From positions 2,418,001 through 2,482,000 of the forward strand of contig NZ_JAUTAL010000001.1 of assembly GCF_030818575.1 (NCBI RefSeq): a DNA stretch of 64,000 nt. The letters are read 5' to 3'. The notes below the pieces were generated by a model. It worked only from the letters and a program-made list of their open reading frames with translations. It ran no database searches and was not told the DNA's origin. Source of the stretch: Chryseobacterium camelliae (GTDB lineage: Bacteria > Bacteroidota > Bacteroidia > Flavobacteriales > Weeksellaceae). Shown piece after piece: positions 24,005-33,414 of the stretch; within the stretch, counting starts at the first letter, position 1, and the number at the start of each line of letters is the position of its first letter. Made by a program: the position numbers and the translations under genes.

Positions 24005-25291
24005 TTAGAATAATTCTTTTCTGATGATGTTCTGGCTCCTTTCAGGGCCAACGGAAACTAAGTAAACATTAATTCCCAGATATTTTTCAATAAACTCAAT
24101 GTATTTCTGAGCCGTATCCGGAAGCTCATCATAGCTTCGTACTTTCGTAATATCTTCATTCCAGCCTGGAAGATCCTGGTAAATTGGTTCGTAATTGTAT
24201 AGTTTTTCAGTGGAAGAAGTAAAATAGTCTATGATTTTACCATCTTCTGTTTTGTAATGGGTAACAATCTTCAGGTTTTCAATTCCGGTAAGAACATCCA
24301 GTTTAGTGATCACCAGGTTATTGATTCCATTTATCATGCAGGCATGTTTCAGGGAAACCAGGTCTAACCATCCTGTTCTTCTCGGCCTTCCGGTTGTTGC
24401 CCCGAATTCGCCTCCGATCTGCCTGATGCTTTCCCCAAGCTCATTATCCAGTTCAGAAGGGAACGGACCATTTCCTACCCTTGTACAATAAGCTTTAGCA
24501 ACCCCGATAAGGTTCTGAAGAGAAGTCGGTGGAACCCCTGCTCCCGTACATACTCCTCCGGTAGAAGGAGAAGATGACGTTACGTATGGATAAGTTCCGA
24601 AGTCGATGTCCAGCATCAGGGCCTGAGCTCCTTCAAACAGAACATTTTTACCTTCCTGGATCGCCTGGTTCAGCTCCAGTTCTGTATCTACGATCCTGTC
24701 CTGAAGCTGTTTTCCGATTTCCAGGAATTCATTGTAAATTTCTTCAACATCCAGAGCGGGCTTTCCGTAATATTTTTCAAACAGGGAATTTTTAACCTTC
24801 AGGTTTTTCTCTATTTTGTCTCTTAAAATTTCAGGGTTCAGAAGATCGATCATTCTGATGCCCACTCTCGCAATTTTATCTTCGTAGCAAGGTCCGATTC
24901 CTTTTTTGGTCGTCCCGATCTGCGTCCCTCCATGCTCTTCTTCACGGTAGGTATCCAGAAGAATATGGTATGGCATGATAACATGCGCTCTCCTGCTGAT
25001 GAAAATGTGGTCTGTTTTCAGGCCTTTGCTTTCGATCTGATTTACCTCTTTAATGAAAGATTTAGGGTTCACCACTACTCCATTGGCAATGATGCATTTC
25101 CCTTTGCACTGAAGGACTCCGGACGGAAGAAGGTGCAACACAAATTTTTCATCGCCCACATATACTGTGTGACCTGCGTTGTCTCCACCCTGGAAGCGCA
25201 CCACATAATCTGATTTGGCCGATAAAACATCTGTGATTTTTCCTTTCCCTTCATCTCCGTACTGAAGACCTACAACTACGTAAGTTGACAT
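24005..25291 (-). CDS. purA: Adenylosuccinate synthetase
   Basis: GTP-dependent enzyme that joins aspartate to IMP in AMP synthesis; cytosolic. The 428-residue length is normal. The phosphate loop GDEGKGK is at residues 12-18. The catalytic/IMP region is DNAGHTVYVG, the conserved GIGPCYEDKIARVGIR segment is present (written here in part), and GRPRRTGWLDLV lies further on. It is transcribed alone, with a promoter fitting the phylum consensus just upstream and a hairpin terminator downstream. Confidence 0.97.
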   Translation of the reverse strand: MSTYVVVGLQYGDEGKGKITDVLSAKSDYVVRFQGGDNAGHTVYVGDEKFVLHLLPSGVLQCKGKCIIANGVVVNPKSFIKEVNQIESKGLKTDHIFISRRAHVIMPYHILLDTYREEEHGGTQIGTTKKGIGPCYEDKIARVGIRMIDLLNPEILRDKIEKNLKVKNSLFEKYYGKPALDVEEIYNEFLEIGKQLQDRIVDTELELNQAIQEGKNVLFEGAQALMLDIDFGTYPYVTSSSPSTGGVCTGAGVPPTSLQNLIGVAKAYCTRVGNGPFPSELDNELGESIRQIGGEFGATTGRPRRTGWLDLVSLKHACMINGINNLVITKLDVLTGIENLKIVTHYKTEDGKIIDYFTSSTEKLYNYEPIYQDLPGWNEDITKVRSYDELPDTAQKYIEFIEKYLGINVYLVSVGPERSQNIIRKELF

Positions 25292-25316
25292 ATTTTACTT
25301 TTATTTTAGATTCATG

Positions 25317-25347
25317 CAAAATTACTTTTAAAAAATTGTGTGGGCAA
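25317..25347 (-). promoter_or_regulatory. Bacteroidota-type promoter of purA
   Basis: Minus strand TTG (complement of 25345-25347), a 20-nt spacer, and TAATTTTG (complement of 25317-25324), 25 nt before the purA ATG. Both elements and the spacing fit the consensus. Confidence 0.7.
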
Positions 25348-25527
25348 ATTTGAGGGGGAATTTATTTTTGGGTGAAATGAAAATCATTATTCTGATAACT
25401 CCATGCTGTTAAATCAATTGTGGCCACCAATAGGAATTGGCATATTTAAATTTAAAAAGCAATGTTTAAAAAACATCTCTCCCTTACCAGGCGATTATTT
25501 TGATCATTCCATTGGAAATAGCATGTT

Positions 25528-25560
25528 AAACCTCACAGGTTTTTGAAACCTGTGAGGTTT
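25528..25560. repeat. Perfect 15-bp palindromic hairpin, probable dispersed repeat
   Basis: AAACCTCACAGGTTT, a 3-nt loop, then AAACCTGTGAGGTTT. It lies in the 293-nt gap between purA and the ABC-F gene and resembles a palindrome I associate with many intergenic sites in flavobacterial genomes. It could also work as a terminator for the ABC-F gene. The rest of the gap shows no other clear feature. Confidence 0.7.
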
Positions 25561-25584
25561 AGATATTGCGGACATATACCCTTA

Positions 25585-27181
25585 CTACTTCAATACAACC
25601 TCATGCCTCACTCCAATCTCCTTCACAAAAATCTCATCATGCGAAATCACCAGCAGTGTTCCCTGGTATTCTTTAATGGAATTCGTCAGGATGTCTACAT
25701 TCTGAAGGTCTAAATTATTGGTAGGCTCATCGAGGATGATCATATCGGGTGCTTTCCTACTTACGGATAATGCGCACAGCAAAAGCCGCAGGCGTTCTCC
25801 CCCGCTCAGCACTCCACATCTTTTATCCCAGGTTTCCTTGCCGAACAGGAACCTCGACAGCAATGTTTTTATTTCGGATTCCTGCAAAGCAGTATCATTG
25901 AACTGTCGGGCAAAATCATAAACGGTTGCGGTTTTGTCAATCAGGGAGTATTCCTGGTCAACATATACCGTATTAAAATCTGACCTTGAAATTTTCCCGA
26001 TGGATGGCTGTAGCTTTCCCAACAATAATCGGATGAGTGTGGTCTTTCCTGAACCGTTTGAGCCTTTAATCTGAATCCTGTCGCCGCTGCGGATCTCTAT
26101 ACTCAGGTTTTCTTTCCAAAGATTTTCCCGGTCATATGTATAATTAATTCCTTCTGCTGAAACCAGCAGTTTCCCTTCATGCAGGTCCGGATCATGGAAG
26201 CTGACTTTCATCTGTTCCACATTTTTCCTTCCAGAGCGGAGATCGCGCAGGTCTCCGGAAAGATCGCTGATTTTGTCTGCATGGATACTTTTCAGCCGGG
26301 AAGAATTTTTCTCCGCATTGTTACGCATCGTATTCATCATAATCCTGGCAACACCGGATTTCTCCTGTTTGCCTTTTGCCCTGTTATCAAGCTTTTGTTT
26401 CCTTTCCAGCGTTTCGCGTTCTTTTTCTTTGGCTTTCTTCAGAGCACGTTCTCTGGAGTGGATATCATTTTGCAACGCTTCCTCTTCAACTTCTTTTTGT
26501 GCCGCATAAAAATCATAATTCCCGCCATAGGCAGCAATCCCCTGATTACTCAGTTCAAAAACAGTGTCTGCCAGATTGAGCAAAGTACGGTCGTGGCTTA
26601 CCATTACTACGGTTGCACTGGTTTTATCCAACCAGTTGTACAGGATATTCCGGGCTTCCGGGTCAAGGTGATTAGTCGGTTCATCGAGCAGGACAATATC
26701 GGGCTGGTGGATCTGTATTCCGGCCAGGAAAACTTTGGCCTTCTGACCACCACTGAGCCTTTTAAGTTTCAGATGGAGACTAATGGGGTCCATTTTCCAG
26801 TATTCCAATGCCTGTTTACAGCGTTCTTCAATATCCCAGTCATCGTTCAGGAGTTCAAAATAGAGCTCATTTATTTCACCTTCTGTAATTTTTTGAAGTG
26901 CATTAAGTTTTAAGTTTATGGTCAATTTTAAGGCATTCGGCCACTGTAAGATGATCAAAATTTCCGAACATCTGCGGAACATGGAAAAGCACTCCCTGGA
27001 CATGTACACTTCCTTCCAGCGGAGCGAGTTCTCCGGACATCATTTTTAGCAAGGTAGATTTTCCCATACCATTATTGCCCACCAAAGCTGATTTAGAAGA
27101 TGAAGGTATGGTTAAGTTGATGGAATCGAAAAGCAGATTTCCTGCCGGAAACCCAAAGGATATGTTATGTAGAAAAAACAT
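25585..27181 (-). pseudogene. ABC-F family ATPase, split by a single-base frameshift
   Basis: Duplicated ABC ATPase without membrane segments, the ABC-F type that acts on ribosomes. The first 92 residues (27181-26903) carry Walker A GNNGMGKSTLL. The remaining part (to 25585) carries the first signature LSGGQKAKVFLAG with Walker B LLDEPTNHLD, a long charged linker, and a second domain with GSNGSGKTTL, LSGGERLRLLL and LDEPTNNLD. The two parts are in different frames. Removing one A from the A4 run at the complement of 26908-26911 joins them as HKLKLNALQKI, so about 530 residues would result. The mutation may be real or a sequencing error. Upstream, a TATATTTG element sits at 27291-27298 on the minus strand. 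Confidence 0.85.
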
Positions 27182-27386
27182 GATTTCTTTCTTAATTAAA
27201 GTTGAACTTCAGCAGCCGTAATGCTGCTCCATAATTAAATCTGAAAGAAACGATATCCTACATGATTGATTTTTTGGGTTATGTATAAGACAAATATAGT
27301 GATTTTTTTCAGTATTGGCATGGGCTATGGGTTTTTACGATTACATCCTTCTTTCCCAAGTCATTAAAACTTTGATCAAAAATCCG

Positions 27387-27394
27387 TAACTTTG
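27387..27394 (+). promoter_or_regulatory. -7 promoter element (TAACTTTG) of hpt
   Basis: Exact TAnnTTTG match, 18 nt before ATG 27413. It overlaps the upstream in-frame TTG at 27392, which argues against that codon as the start. Confidence 0.5.
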
Positions 27395-27412
27395 CCGCCT
27401 ACTAAAATTTTT

Positions 27413-27967
27413 ATGGAAAGTATTAAAGTTCACGACAAAACTTTTGTTCCTTATCTGGAAGATACCGAGATTCAGGAAATTGTAAAGGCAACAGCTTTAA
27501 AGATTTATGAAGATTATAAGGATGAAGTTCCTGTTTTCATAGGGGTTCTGAACGGAGTCATCATGTTTTTTTCAGACCTTCTGAAACATTATCCGGGACC
27601 ATGTGAGATTGCATTTATTCAGATGAGTTCTTATGTGGGTACAGAGTCTACGGGCATCGTTTACCAGAAAATGGAATTGACGAAAGATGTAAAAGACCGC
27701 CACATCATCCTGGTAGAAGATATTGTGGACACAGGAAATACGGTGGAAAGCCTGTTTAAATATTTCAAGGAGACACAGCGCCCTAAATCTGTAAAGCTGG
27801 CTTCATTCCTATTGAAACCTGAAGTTTATAAGAAAGATTTCAAGCTGGATTACATCGGAAAAGAAATTCCGAACAAATTTGTTCTGGGTTACGGGCTGGA
27901 TTATGATGAACTGGGAAGAAACCTGCCGAATCTGTACCAGTTGGAAGAAGGACAGATCAATCATTAA
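27413..27967 (+). CDS. hpt: Hypoxanthine phosphoribosyltransferase
   Basis: A purine-salvage enzyme that makes IMP or GMP from base and PRPP; cytosolic. About 184 residues from ATG 27413 (MESIKVHDKTF). The PRPP-binding motif is complete: HIILVEDIVDTGNTV around residue 105, with the acidic pair before DTG. The FIGVLNGVIMFFSDL loop is the family's N-terminal phosphate site, and YGLDYDELGRNLPNLY the C-terminal conserved block. It precedes adk in the same direction by 124 nt. Confidence 0.93.
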   Translation: MESIKVHDKTFVPYLEDTEIQEIVKATALKIYEDYKDEVPVFIGVLNGVIMFFSDLLKHYPGPCEIAFIQMSSYVGTESTGIVYQKMELTKDVKDRHIILVEDIVDTGNTVESLFKYFKETQRPKSVKLASFLLKPEVYKKDFKLDYIGKEIPNKFVLGYGLDYDELGRNLPNLYQLEEGQINH

Positions 27968-28091
27968 ACAGTTACCGGCTGTTGACCCCTAAAAAGTAAA
28001 TCGAAGAAAAGTAATATTAATTTAAAATGCTGAACAGCAAAAAGCAGCAAGTCAAAAGCCCGCTGCCTATTGCCAGAAGCGAAACAACATT

Positions 28092-28670
28092 ATGATAAAC
28101 ATTGTTCTGTTCGGCCCTCCGGGAAGCGGTAAAGGAACCCAGGCACAAAACCTGATCGAGAAATTCAATCTGAAACAGATTTCAACAGGCGACCTTTTCA
28201 GATTCAATATGAAAAATGATACTGAGCTTGGAAAACTCGCAAAATCATATATTGACAAAGGTGAGCTGGTTCCGGATCAGGTTACCACGGATATGCTGAT
28301 CGATGAGCTCAGAAAACCAACGGATACCAATGGATTTATTTTCGATGGATATCCAAGAACAGTTGCCCAGACAGAAGCTCTGGAAAAGATTGTTAAGGAT
28401 GAGCTGAATGATGAGATTGATATTTGCCTCTCCCTGGTTGTGGAAGATAAGATTTTGGTTGAAAGATTACTGAAAAGAGGGGAAACCAGCGGAAGGTCAG
28501 ACGACAGCAATGTAGAGATCATCCAAAACAGGATCAAAGAATATTATACCAAAACAGCGGAAGTAGCCGAGCTGTACAAACAGCAGGGGAAATATGTGGA
28601 AGTGAACGGCGTTGGTGATATCAACGAAATTTCCGAAAAGCTTTTTGCTGAAGTGGAAAAAGTAAAATAA
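28092..28670 (+). CDS. adk: Adenylate kinase
   Basis: Interconverts 2 ADP with ATP and AMP; cytosolic. A 192-residue short-form enzyme. P-loop GPPGSGKGT at residues 8-16. AMP-site segments are STGDLFR and FDGYPRTVAQ. The LID region between LLKRGETSGRSDDS and EYYTKTAEV is short and lacks zinc cysteines. It lies between hpt and obgE on the plus strand, an order typical for Bacteroidota. Identification is secure. Confidence 0.96.
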   Translation: MINIVLFGPPGSGKGTQAQNLIEKFNLKQISTGDLFRFNMKNDTELGKLAKSYIDKGELVPDQVTTDMLIDELRKPTDTNGFIFDGYPRTVAQTEALEKIVKDELNDEIDICLSLVVEDKILVERLLKRGETSGRSDDSNVEIIQNRIKEYYTKTAEVAELYKQQGKYVEVNGVGDINEISEKLFAEVEKVK

Positions 28671-28681
28671 GTAAAAGTTAT

Positions 28682-28742
28682 GGGTGATGAGTTATAAGTT
28701 TTTTACAATTCATACCTCATGCTTCAGGACTCATAACTCATT
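28682..28742. repeat. Imperfect inverted repeat between adk and obgE
   Basis: ATGAGTTAT (from about 28687) is matched by the inverted ATAACTCAT (28733-28741), about 37 nt apart, with partial pairing beyond. It fills most of the 83-nt gap and may be a decayed palindromic repeat. Confidence 0.4.
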
Positions 28743-28753
28743 AAGGATAAAAA

Positions 28754-29737
28754 ATGTCAAATTTTGTAGATTACGTAAAGATTCATTGTAAAAGCGGCCA
28801 CGGAGGCGCAGGTTCTGCCCATCTCCGCCGTGAAAAATACATTCCCAAGGGAGGACCGGACGGAGGTGACGGAGGCCGCGGAGGCCACATCATCATGAAG
28901 GGGAATGCCAATGAATGGACTTTACTTCCGCTCCGGTACACGCGTCACGTAAAAGCTGAACGCGGGGAAAACGGAGGAAAAAATCAGTTAACCGGCGCTT
29001 ATGGCGCAGATGTATATATCGAGGTTCCTATCGGAACTATTGCCAAAAACGAAGACGGTGAGATCATCGGCGAAATCCTGGAAGACGGACAGGAAATCAT
29101 CCTGATGGAAGGCGGAATGGGAGGAAAAGGAAATGAGCATTTCAAATCTTCCACCAACCAGACTCCACGGTACGCACAACCCGGTATGGAGGGACAGGAA
29201 GGATACGTGGTTTTCGAACTTAAAATTTTAGCGGATGTAGGCCTTGTAGGTTTTCCGAATGCCGGAAAATCCACGCTCCTTTCCGCAGTTTCTGCAGCTA
29301 AACCCAAGATCGCGGATTATGCATTTACGACCCTGACCCCTAACCTGGGCATTGTAGATTACAGAAATTATAAGTCTTTCGTCATGGCGGATATTCCCGG
29401 AATCATTGAAGGTGCTGCCGAAGGCAAAGGACTGGGACACCGTTTCCTGCGCCACATCGAAAGGAATTCAATCCTTTTATTCTTAATTCCGGCAGATTCC
29501 GAAGACCATTTTCAGGAGTTCAAAATCCTTGAGAATGAATTGAAAGAATACAACCCGGAACTTCTGGATAAGGATTTTATTGTTTCCGTATCCAAATCTG
29601 ACCTTCTGGATGATGAGCTTAAAAAAGAAATCGCTGCGGAATTCCCGGAAAACAAACAGCCTTTGTTTTTTTCCGGTGTTACAGGTGAAGGCCTTGTAGA
29701 GCTGAAGGATGCCATCTGGAAGCAGCTGCATGGATAA
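28754..29737 (+). CDS. obgE: Obg-family GTPase
   Basis: An essential GTPase that works in ribosome assembly and stress control. The 327-residue protein has the glycine-rich Obg fold (residues 1-160, with [13 protein letters not shown]). The G domain follows: G1 GFPNAGKST at 166-174, then a TLTPNLG switch I segment, G3 DIPG, and G4 SKSD. It lacks the C-terminal extension seen in some Obg proteins, which is normal. Third gene after hpt and adk, ending at a strong terminator. Confidence 0.96.
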   Translation: MSNFVDYVKIHCKSGHGGAGSAHLRREKYIPKGGPDGGDGGRGGHIIMKGNANEWTLLPLRYTRHVKAERGENGGKNQLTGAYGADVYIEVPIGTIAKNEDGEIIGEILEDGQEIILMEGGMGGKGNEHFKSSTNQTPRYAQPGMEGQEGYVVFELKILADVGLVGFPNAGKSTLLSAVSAAKPKIADYAFTTLTPNLGIVDYRNYKSFVMADIPGIIEGAAEGKGLGHRFLRHIERNSILLFLIPADSEDHFQEFKILENELKEYNPELLDKDFIVSVSKSDLLDDELKKEIAAEFPENKQPLFFSGVTGEGLVELKDAIWKQLHG

Positions 29738-29764
29738 AAGTCTGATAAGCAGTTAAATTTATAT

Positions 29765-29790
29765 AACCCGGAGATTCGTCCGGGTTTTTT
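29765..29790 (+). terminator. Intrinsic terminator of obgE
   Basis: Stem AACCCGGA / TCCGGGTT, 6-nt loop, T-run, 27 nt after the obgE stop. Confidence 0.87.
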
Positions 29791-29870
29791 ATTAAACCAC
29801 TGTGGCATTATCACAGTCCTGTATTAGTTATTTGGAACATTTATTGAAGCAGATCATTCAAATTTAAATT

Positions 29871-30359
29871 ATGAAATATCTGTTAAGCCTCTGTGCATTT
29901 GTACTTCTGTTTTCCTGCGGTTCACAAAAGACGACTTCAAAATATTCCACAATTGAGTATGAAGCAACACCATGTTTCGGATTCTGCCCGGTTTTCAAAA
30001 TGACCATCAATGCGAACCGTACTGCGGTATTTGAAGCGGAACACTTTAATTTCAGCGACCGCCCTTCAAAAAATGACTTTTCCAAGCCGCGTGAAGGAAC
30101 ATTCAAAGGAACCATCAAGGAAGCTGACTATCATAAGTTGATTACTTTACTGGACGATCTGAACGTAAAATCCCTGAATGACAGGTACGGAAGCCACAAT
30201 GTTACTGATTTACCCACTTCTTATCTGAGAGTCCGTTTTGCTGACGGAAGTTCCAAAAACATTGAAGATTACGGGAAAAGAGGCAGCGAAAAACTTTCTG
30301 AACTCTACACTTTTTTCGAAAATCTGAGAAAGAATCAGCAGTGGACCCGTGTGAAGTAA
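29871..30359 (+). CDS. DUF6438 domain lipoprotein
   Basis: A 162-residue lipoprotein with signal peptide and lipobox (LLFSC). The mature part begins IEYEATPCFGFCPVFKMTI, the CFGxCPVF motif that I associate with DUF6438; its two cysteines probably form a disulfide. The remainder alternates strands and helices, with DLPTSYLRVRFADGS conserved in look. Function is unknown. It stands between obgE and rhlE as a separate unit, with no clear promoter element. Confidence 0.78.
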   Translation: MKYLLSLCAFVLLFSCGSQKTTSKYSTIEYEATPCFGFCPVFKMTINANRTAVFEAEHFNFSDRPSKNDFSKPREGTFKGTIKEADYHKLITLLDDLNVKSLNDRYGSHNVTDLPTSYLRVRFADGSSKNIEDYGKRGSEKLSELYTFFENLRKNQQWTRVK

Positions 30360-30380
30360 TTCCATTTAAAAATATTAAGC

Positions 30381-30388
30381 TACCTTTG
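30381..30388 (+). promoter_or_regulatory. -7 promoter element (TACCTTTG) of the rhlE-like gene
   Basis: Exact TAnnTTTG match, 19 nt before ATG 30408. No TTG at the standard upstream spacing. Confidence 0.5.
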
Positions 30389-30407
30389 CAAAACCAATTC
30401 CTTCAAA

Positions 30408-31709
30408 ATGAGGGAATTTTTTAATGATAAAACAATTCATTTGACTTTTACAGACTTACAACTCATAGAACCTATTGCTAAGGCAATTGAGGAACAAGGA
30501 TACACCAACCCTACCCCTATTCAGGAAAGATCAATTCCTGAAATTCTTAAAGGAAGGGACTTTTTAGGGTGTGCCCAGACAGGGACAGGAAAAACAGCAG
30601 CATTTGCCATTCCTATCCTTCAGAATTTAACTCAGAGAAAAACTCCCGGAAAACATATTAAAGCGCTTATTCTTACCCCTACCAGGGAACTGGCTATACA
30701 GATTGAAGAAAATATACAGGCGTACGGAAAATACCTACCTTTGAAACACCTGGTTATTTTCGGTGGTGTAAAACAGGGAAACCAGGAAGCTGCCCTGAGA
30801 AAAGGAGTGGATATTTTGGTGGCAACGCCGGGAAGGCTGCTGGATTTTATTGCCCAGGGAATCATCAGCCTTAAGAATCTTGAAATTTTTGTATTGGATG
30901 AAGCGGACCGTATGCTCGATATGGGATTCGTACATGATGTGAAAAGGATCATCAAGCTGCTTCCGCAAAGAAGACAGACCTTGTTTTTCTCTGCTACCAT
31001 GCCTGCAGAGATCCAGAAACTGGCAGGATCCATCTTAGATAATCCTGTGAAAGTAGAGGTAACGCCTGTCTCTTCCACAGCAGAAACCATTAAGCAATCG
31101 GTATATTTTGTTGAAAAGGAAAACAAGCTGAATCTCCTTACCCATATTTTAAAGAACGATATTTCAGATTCTGTACTGGTCTTTTCTAGGACCAAGCACG
31201 GTGCGGATAAAATTGCACGGAAGCTGCAGAAAGATAATATCACTACAGAAGCCATTCATGGGAACAAATCCCAGAATGCGCGCCAGAACGCCCTGAATAA
31301 CTTTAAATCCGGTAAAACAAGGGTTCTGGTAGCCACGGATATTGCAGCCAGGGGAATTGATATCGATGAGCTTAAATATGTGGTTAATTTTGAGCTTTCT
31401 GATGTTTCGGAAACGTATGTTCACCGTATCGGAAGAACCGGGCGTGCAGGAGCAGAAGGAAGTTCTATTTCCTTCGTGGACGGGCTGGACCTGGTCAACC
31501 TTAAAAATACGGAAAAGCTGATTGGAAAAAAGATACCGGTAATTAAGGACCATCCTTTCCATACGGACGATCTTGTAGCACAGAAAAGGGACTCCAATAA
31601 TAAGCCAATGGCAGCGGGAATGCAAAGGCCACCAAAGCCGGCGGTAAAGGATAAAGCTTCCGTAGGTTTTAAAAAGCCCAAGAATAAAAATTTCACGAGA
31701 AAAAAATAA
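30408..31709 (+). CDS. rhlE: DEAD-box RNA helicase, RhlE type
   Basis: A 433-residue ATP-dependent RNA helicase with a short basic tail. Motifs in order: the Q motif (GYTNPTPIQ), Walker [30 protein letters not shown] box [18 protein letters not shown], and [10 protein letters not shown]. The C-terminus (about 385-433) is Lys/Pro-rich and probably binds RNA non-specifically. A start at the internal TTG 30441 (giving [10 protein letters not shown], the usual family beginning) is possible; ATG 30408 is favoured by the promoter position but not proven. It may act in ribosome assembly or RNA decay. Confidence 0.93.
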   Translation: MREFFNDKTIHLTFTDLQLIEPIAKAIEEQGYTNPTPIQERSIPEILKGRDFLGCAQTGTGKTAAFAIPILQNLTQRKTPGKHIKALILTPTRELAIQIEENIQAYGKYLPLKHLVIFGGVKQGNQEAALRKGVDILVATPGRLLDFIAQGIISLKNLEIFVLDEADRMLDMGFVHDVKRIIKLLPQRRQTLFFSATMPAEIQKLAGSILDNPVKVEVTPVSSTAETIKQSVYFVEKENKLNLLTHILKNDISDSVLVFSRTKHGADKIARKLQKDNITTEAIHGNKSQNARQNALNNFKSGKTRVLVATDIAARGIDIDELKYVVNFELSDVSETYVHRIGRTGRAGAEGSSISFVDGLDLVNLKNTEKLIGKKIPVIKDHPFHTDDLVAQKRDSNNKPMAAGMQRPPKPAVKDKASVGFKKPKNKNFTRKK

Positions 31710-31710
31710 A

Positions 31711-31743
31711 CAATCAGCCTTCCGGATGGAAGGCTGATTGTTT
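31711..31743. terminator. Bidirectional terminator between rhlE and tatD
   Basis: A 13-bp perfect stem CAATCAGCCTTCC / GGAAGGCTGATTG with a 4-nt loop. T-rich tails follow on both strands and the flanking genes converge. Confidence 0.85.
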
Positions 31744-31763
31744 ATCTGAAGATCTATCTGTGA

Positions 31764-32525
31764 TTAACCGAAGATTTTGACTGCATTCTCCGTCGTAATC
31801 CTGTCAATTTCCGAAAAGTCTTTTCCGTAAATATCCACCAGCTTACCGGCAATAAGATCCAGATAACTGCTTTCGTTTCTTTTACCCCTGTGCGGCACAG
31901 GAGCTAGATAAGGAGAATCCGTTTCAAGAACGATATTTTCTAAAGGGATTTCACGCAGGAACTGATCGATCTTACCATTCTTGAATGTGACCACTCCACC
32001 GATTCCAAGGATGAAATTGAGCTCTATGGCATGCTTTGCCTGCTCCAGCATTCCGGAAAAACAGTGGAAAATCCCACGCAGTTTCGGGTGCCTTTTTCTT
32101 TCCAGAACTGCAAACGTTTCATCAAAGCTTTCCCTGGTATGGATTACGATTGGAAGGTCTTTTTCTATAGCCCAGTCGATCTGTTTCTCAAAGGCCTTTA
32201 TCTGGATGTCCAGCGTGGTTTTATCCCAATACAGGTCGATACCGATCTCACCCACAGCCGGAAAATTCCTGCTGTCCAGATAATTTTTAACCGTCTGCAA
32301 TTCTTCCTCCCAGCTTTCAGGCTTAACATAGCAGGGATGCAATCCCATCATTGCATAAGCTTTTCCAGGATATTCCGCTTCCAGTTCCAGCATTTTGACA
32401 TGAGATCCGGAATCTATTGCGGGCAGGTAAAACTTTGTAATTCCTTTGTCTACAGCCCTCTGAATAGCTTCTTTCCTGTCTTCATCGAATTCTTCTGCAT
32501 ATAAATGCGTATGTGTATCAATCAT
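31764..32525 (-). CDS. TatD family metal-dependent hydrolase
   Basis: A 253-residue TIM-barrel hydrolase of the TatD type, whose members act as 3'-5' exonucleases or D-aminoacyl-tRNA deacylases. Metal-site motifs are visible: DTHTHL at residues 3-8, GEIGIDLYWD with the metal Glu, the His of IVIHTRESFDE, and TDSPYLAP near the C-terminus. Length is standard. It follows the DUF4269 gene by 4 nt and is likely cotranscribed. Family is certain; exact activity is not shown. Confidence 0.92.
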   Translation of the reverse strand: MIDTHTHLYAEEFDEDRKEAIQRAVDKGITKFYLPAIDSGSHVKMLELEAEYPGKAYAMMGLHPCYVKPESWEEELQTVKNYLDSRNFPAVGEIGIDLYWDKTTLDIQIKAFEKQIDWAIEKDLPIVIHTRESFDETFAVLERKRHPKLRGIFHCFSGMLEQAKHAIELNFILGIGGVVTFKNGKIDQFLREIPLENIVLETDSPYLAPVPHRGKRNESSYLDLIAGKLVDIYGKDFSEIDRITTENAVKIFG

Positions 32526-32529
32526 TTCT

Positions 32530-33060
32530 TTAAAATTTTAACAGGTCTTCGTAAGGATTTTCCAATTCCAGCAACAGCCCAAAAGCGGGTTCTGTTTTGA
32601 TGCCCTGTTTCTTTAATTGTATTATTTCTTGTTTAAAACCGTCCCCCTTCTCTTCTAAAATACGGTACTCAGCAAGCATGTGAAGGTAAGCATTCTGCCG
32701 AATCGGCGGTATATCCTGTCCGAAAATCTCAACAGGAAAACCTTCCAGCATGCAATTTAAAACAATGGATCTCTCTCCGTTGATAACCATAGTCTCAACA
32801 GCTACTTCCACATATGGAGGGACAATCTTTTTCAACGCCAGCTCATCTAAAAAATCTTCTTCACAGGTAAGATCTACCTGACAGATAATATCCAGATCGC
32901 TTCCTTCTACATCGATCCCGATAGGAACGGTTCCGGCCAAAACAGGTGAGTACTCTTTTAATTTTTCAAAAATCCGGTGCCTGGTCAGCACTTCATATGC
33001 CCGTCTCTGAGTTTCATTTCCTTCCTTCAGGTAATCAAGGGTCGTAAAATCAATCATCAC
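32530..33060 (-). CDS. DUF4269 protein, nucleotidyltransferase-like
   Basis: A 176-residue cytosolic protein. The segment LAGTVPIGIDVEGSDLDIIC (split at the turn) looks like the G-S-x-D-x-D core of a nucleotidyltransferase fold, and a third acidic position could be in the IVLNCMLEGFPVEIFG strand. The family match to DUF4269 is from memory of its pattern; no substrate is known. It lies between a small membrane protein gene and tatD, all on the minus strand with short gaps. The start used is the second Met of MMIDF or the first, one codon apart. Confidence 0.8.
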   Translation of the reverse strand: MMIDFTTLDYLKEGNETQRRAYEVLTRHRIFEKLKEYSPVLAGTVPIGIDVEGSDLDIICQVDLTCEEDFLDELALKKIVPPYVEVAVETMVINGERSIVLNCMLEGFPVEIFGQDIPPIRQNAYLHMLAEYRILEEKGDGFKQEIIQLKKQGIKTEPAFGLLLELENPYEDLLKF

Positions 33061-33093
33061 GTAAGCTTAAAATATTCCAATCCCAGAATAGTA

Positions 33094-33408
33094 CTATAAA
33101 TTAGCCTGGTTGAGTACATCCTGTGTGACATCCTTTCCTCCGGTAAAATTCGTGTATAATGCTCCAATCGTAAAGATCGGGCCGAAAGGAATTCCCCACC
33201 ATCCGAAAAGGAAATTGATCAGACTGTATTTCCAGCTGTAAGATGCTGTGGATTCACCAGCTTTGATGAAATAAATATCACTTCTTTTCCTCACTGTAAG
33301 AAAGATAATGGATATCGTGTAGGAAAACATAATGAACTTTGCCCCTTTAGCCAGCTCCTGATTGACCTGGTCTATTGTTAATCCTTCTATATTTTTTATT
33401 GCCGGCAT
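33094..33408 (-). CDS. Hypothetical small membrane protein
   Basis: A 104-residue protein with two hydrophobic stretches (FIMFSYTISIIFLTV and YSLINFLFGWWGIPFG, continuing to IFTIGALYTNF). The pattern WKYSLINFLFGWWGIPFGP resembles small proteins with a conserved Trp-Gly-Ile-Pro loop, but I cannot name a family. It starts 6 nt past the end of the broken GSCFA gene and is followed by the DUF4269 gene after 33 nt, so the group is probably one transcript. Confidence 0.65.
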   Translation of the reverse strand: MPAIKNIEGLTIDQVNQELAKGAKFIMFSYTISIIFLTVRKRSDIYFIKAGESTASYSWKYSLINFLFGWWGIPFGPIFTIGALYTNFTGGKDVTQDVLNQANL

Positions 33409-33414
33409 ACTTGT

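Noticed and set aside
26179-26913. 244-codon ORF on the plus strand across the ABC-F gene
   Set aside because: It is the shadow of the ABC-F coding sequence; its Phe/Ile-rich translation has no recognisable family.
31164-31625. 153-codon minus-strand ORF within the rhlE-like gene
   Set aside because: Opposite a gene with all DEAD-box motifs; no independent support.
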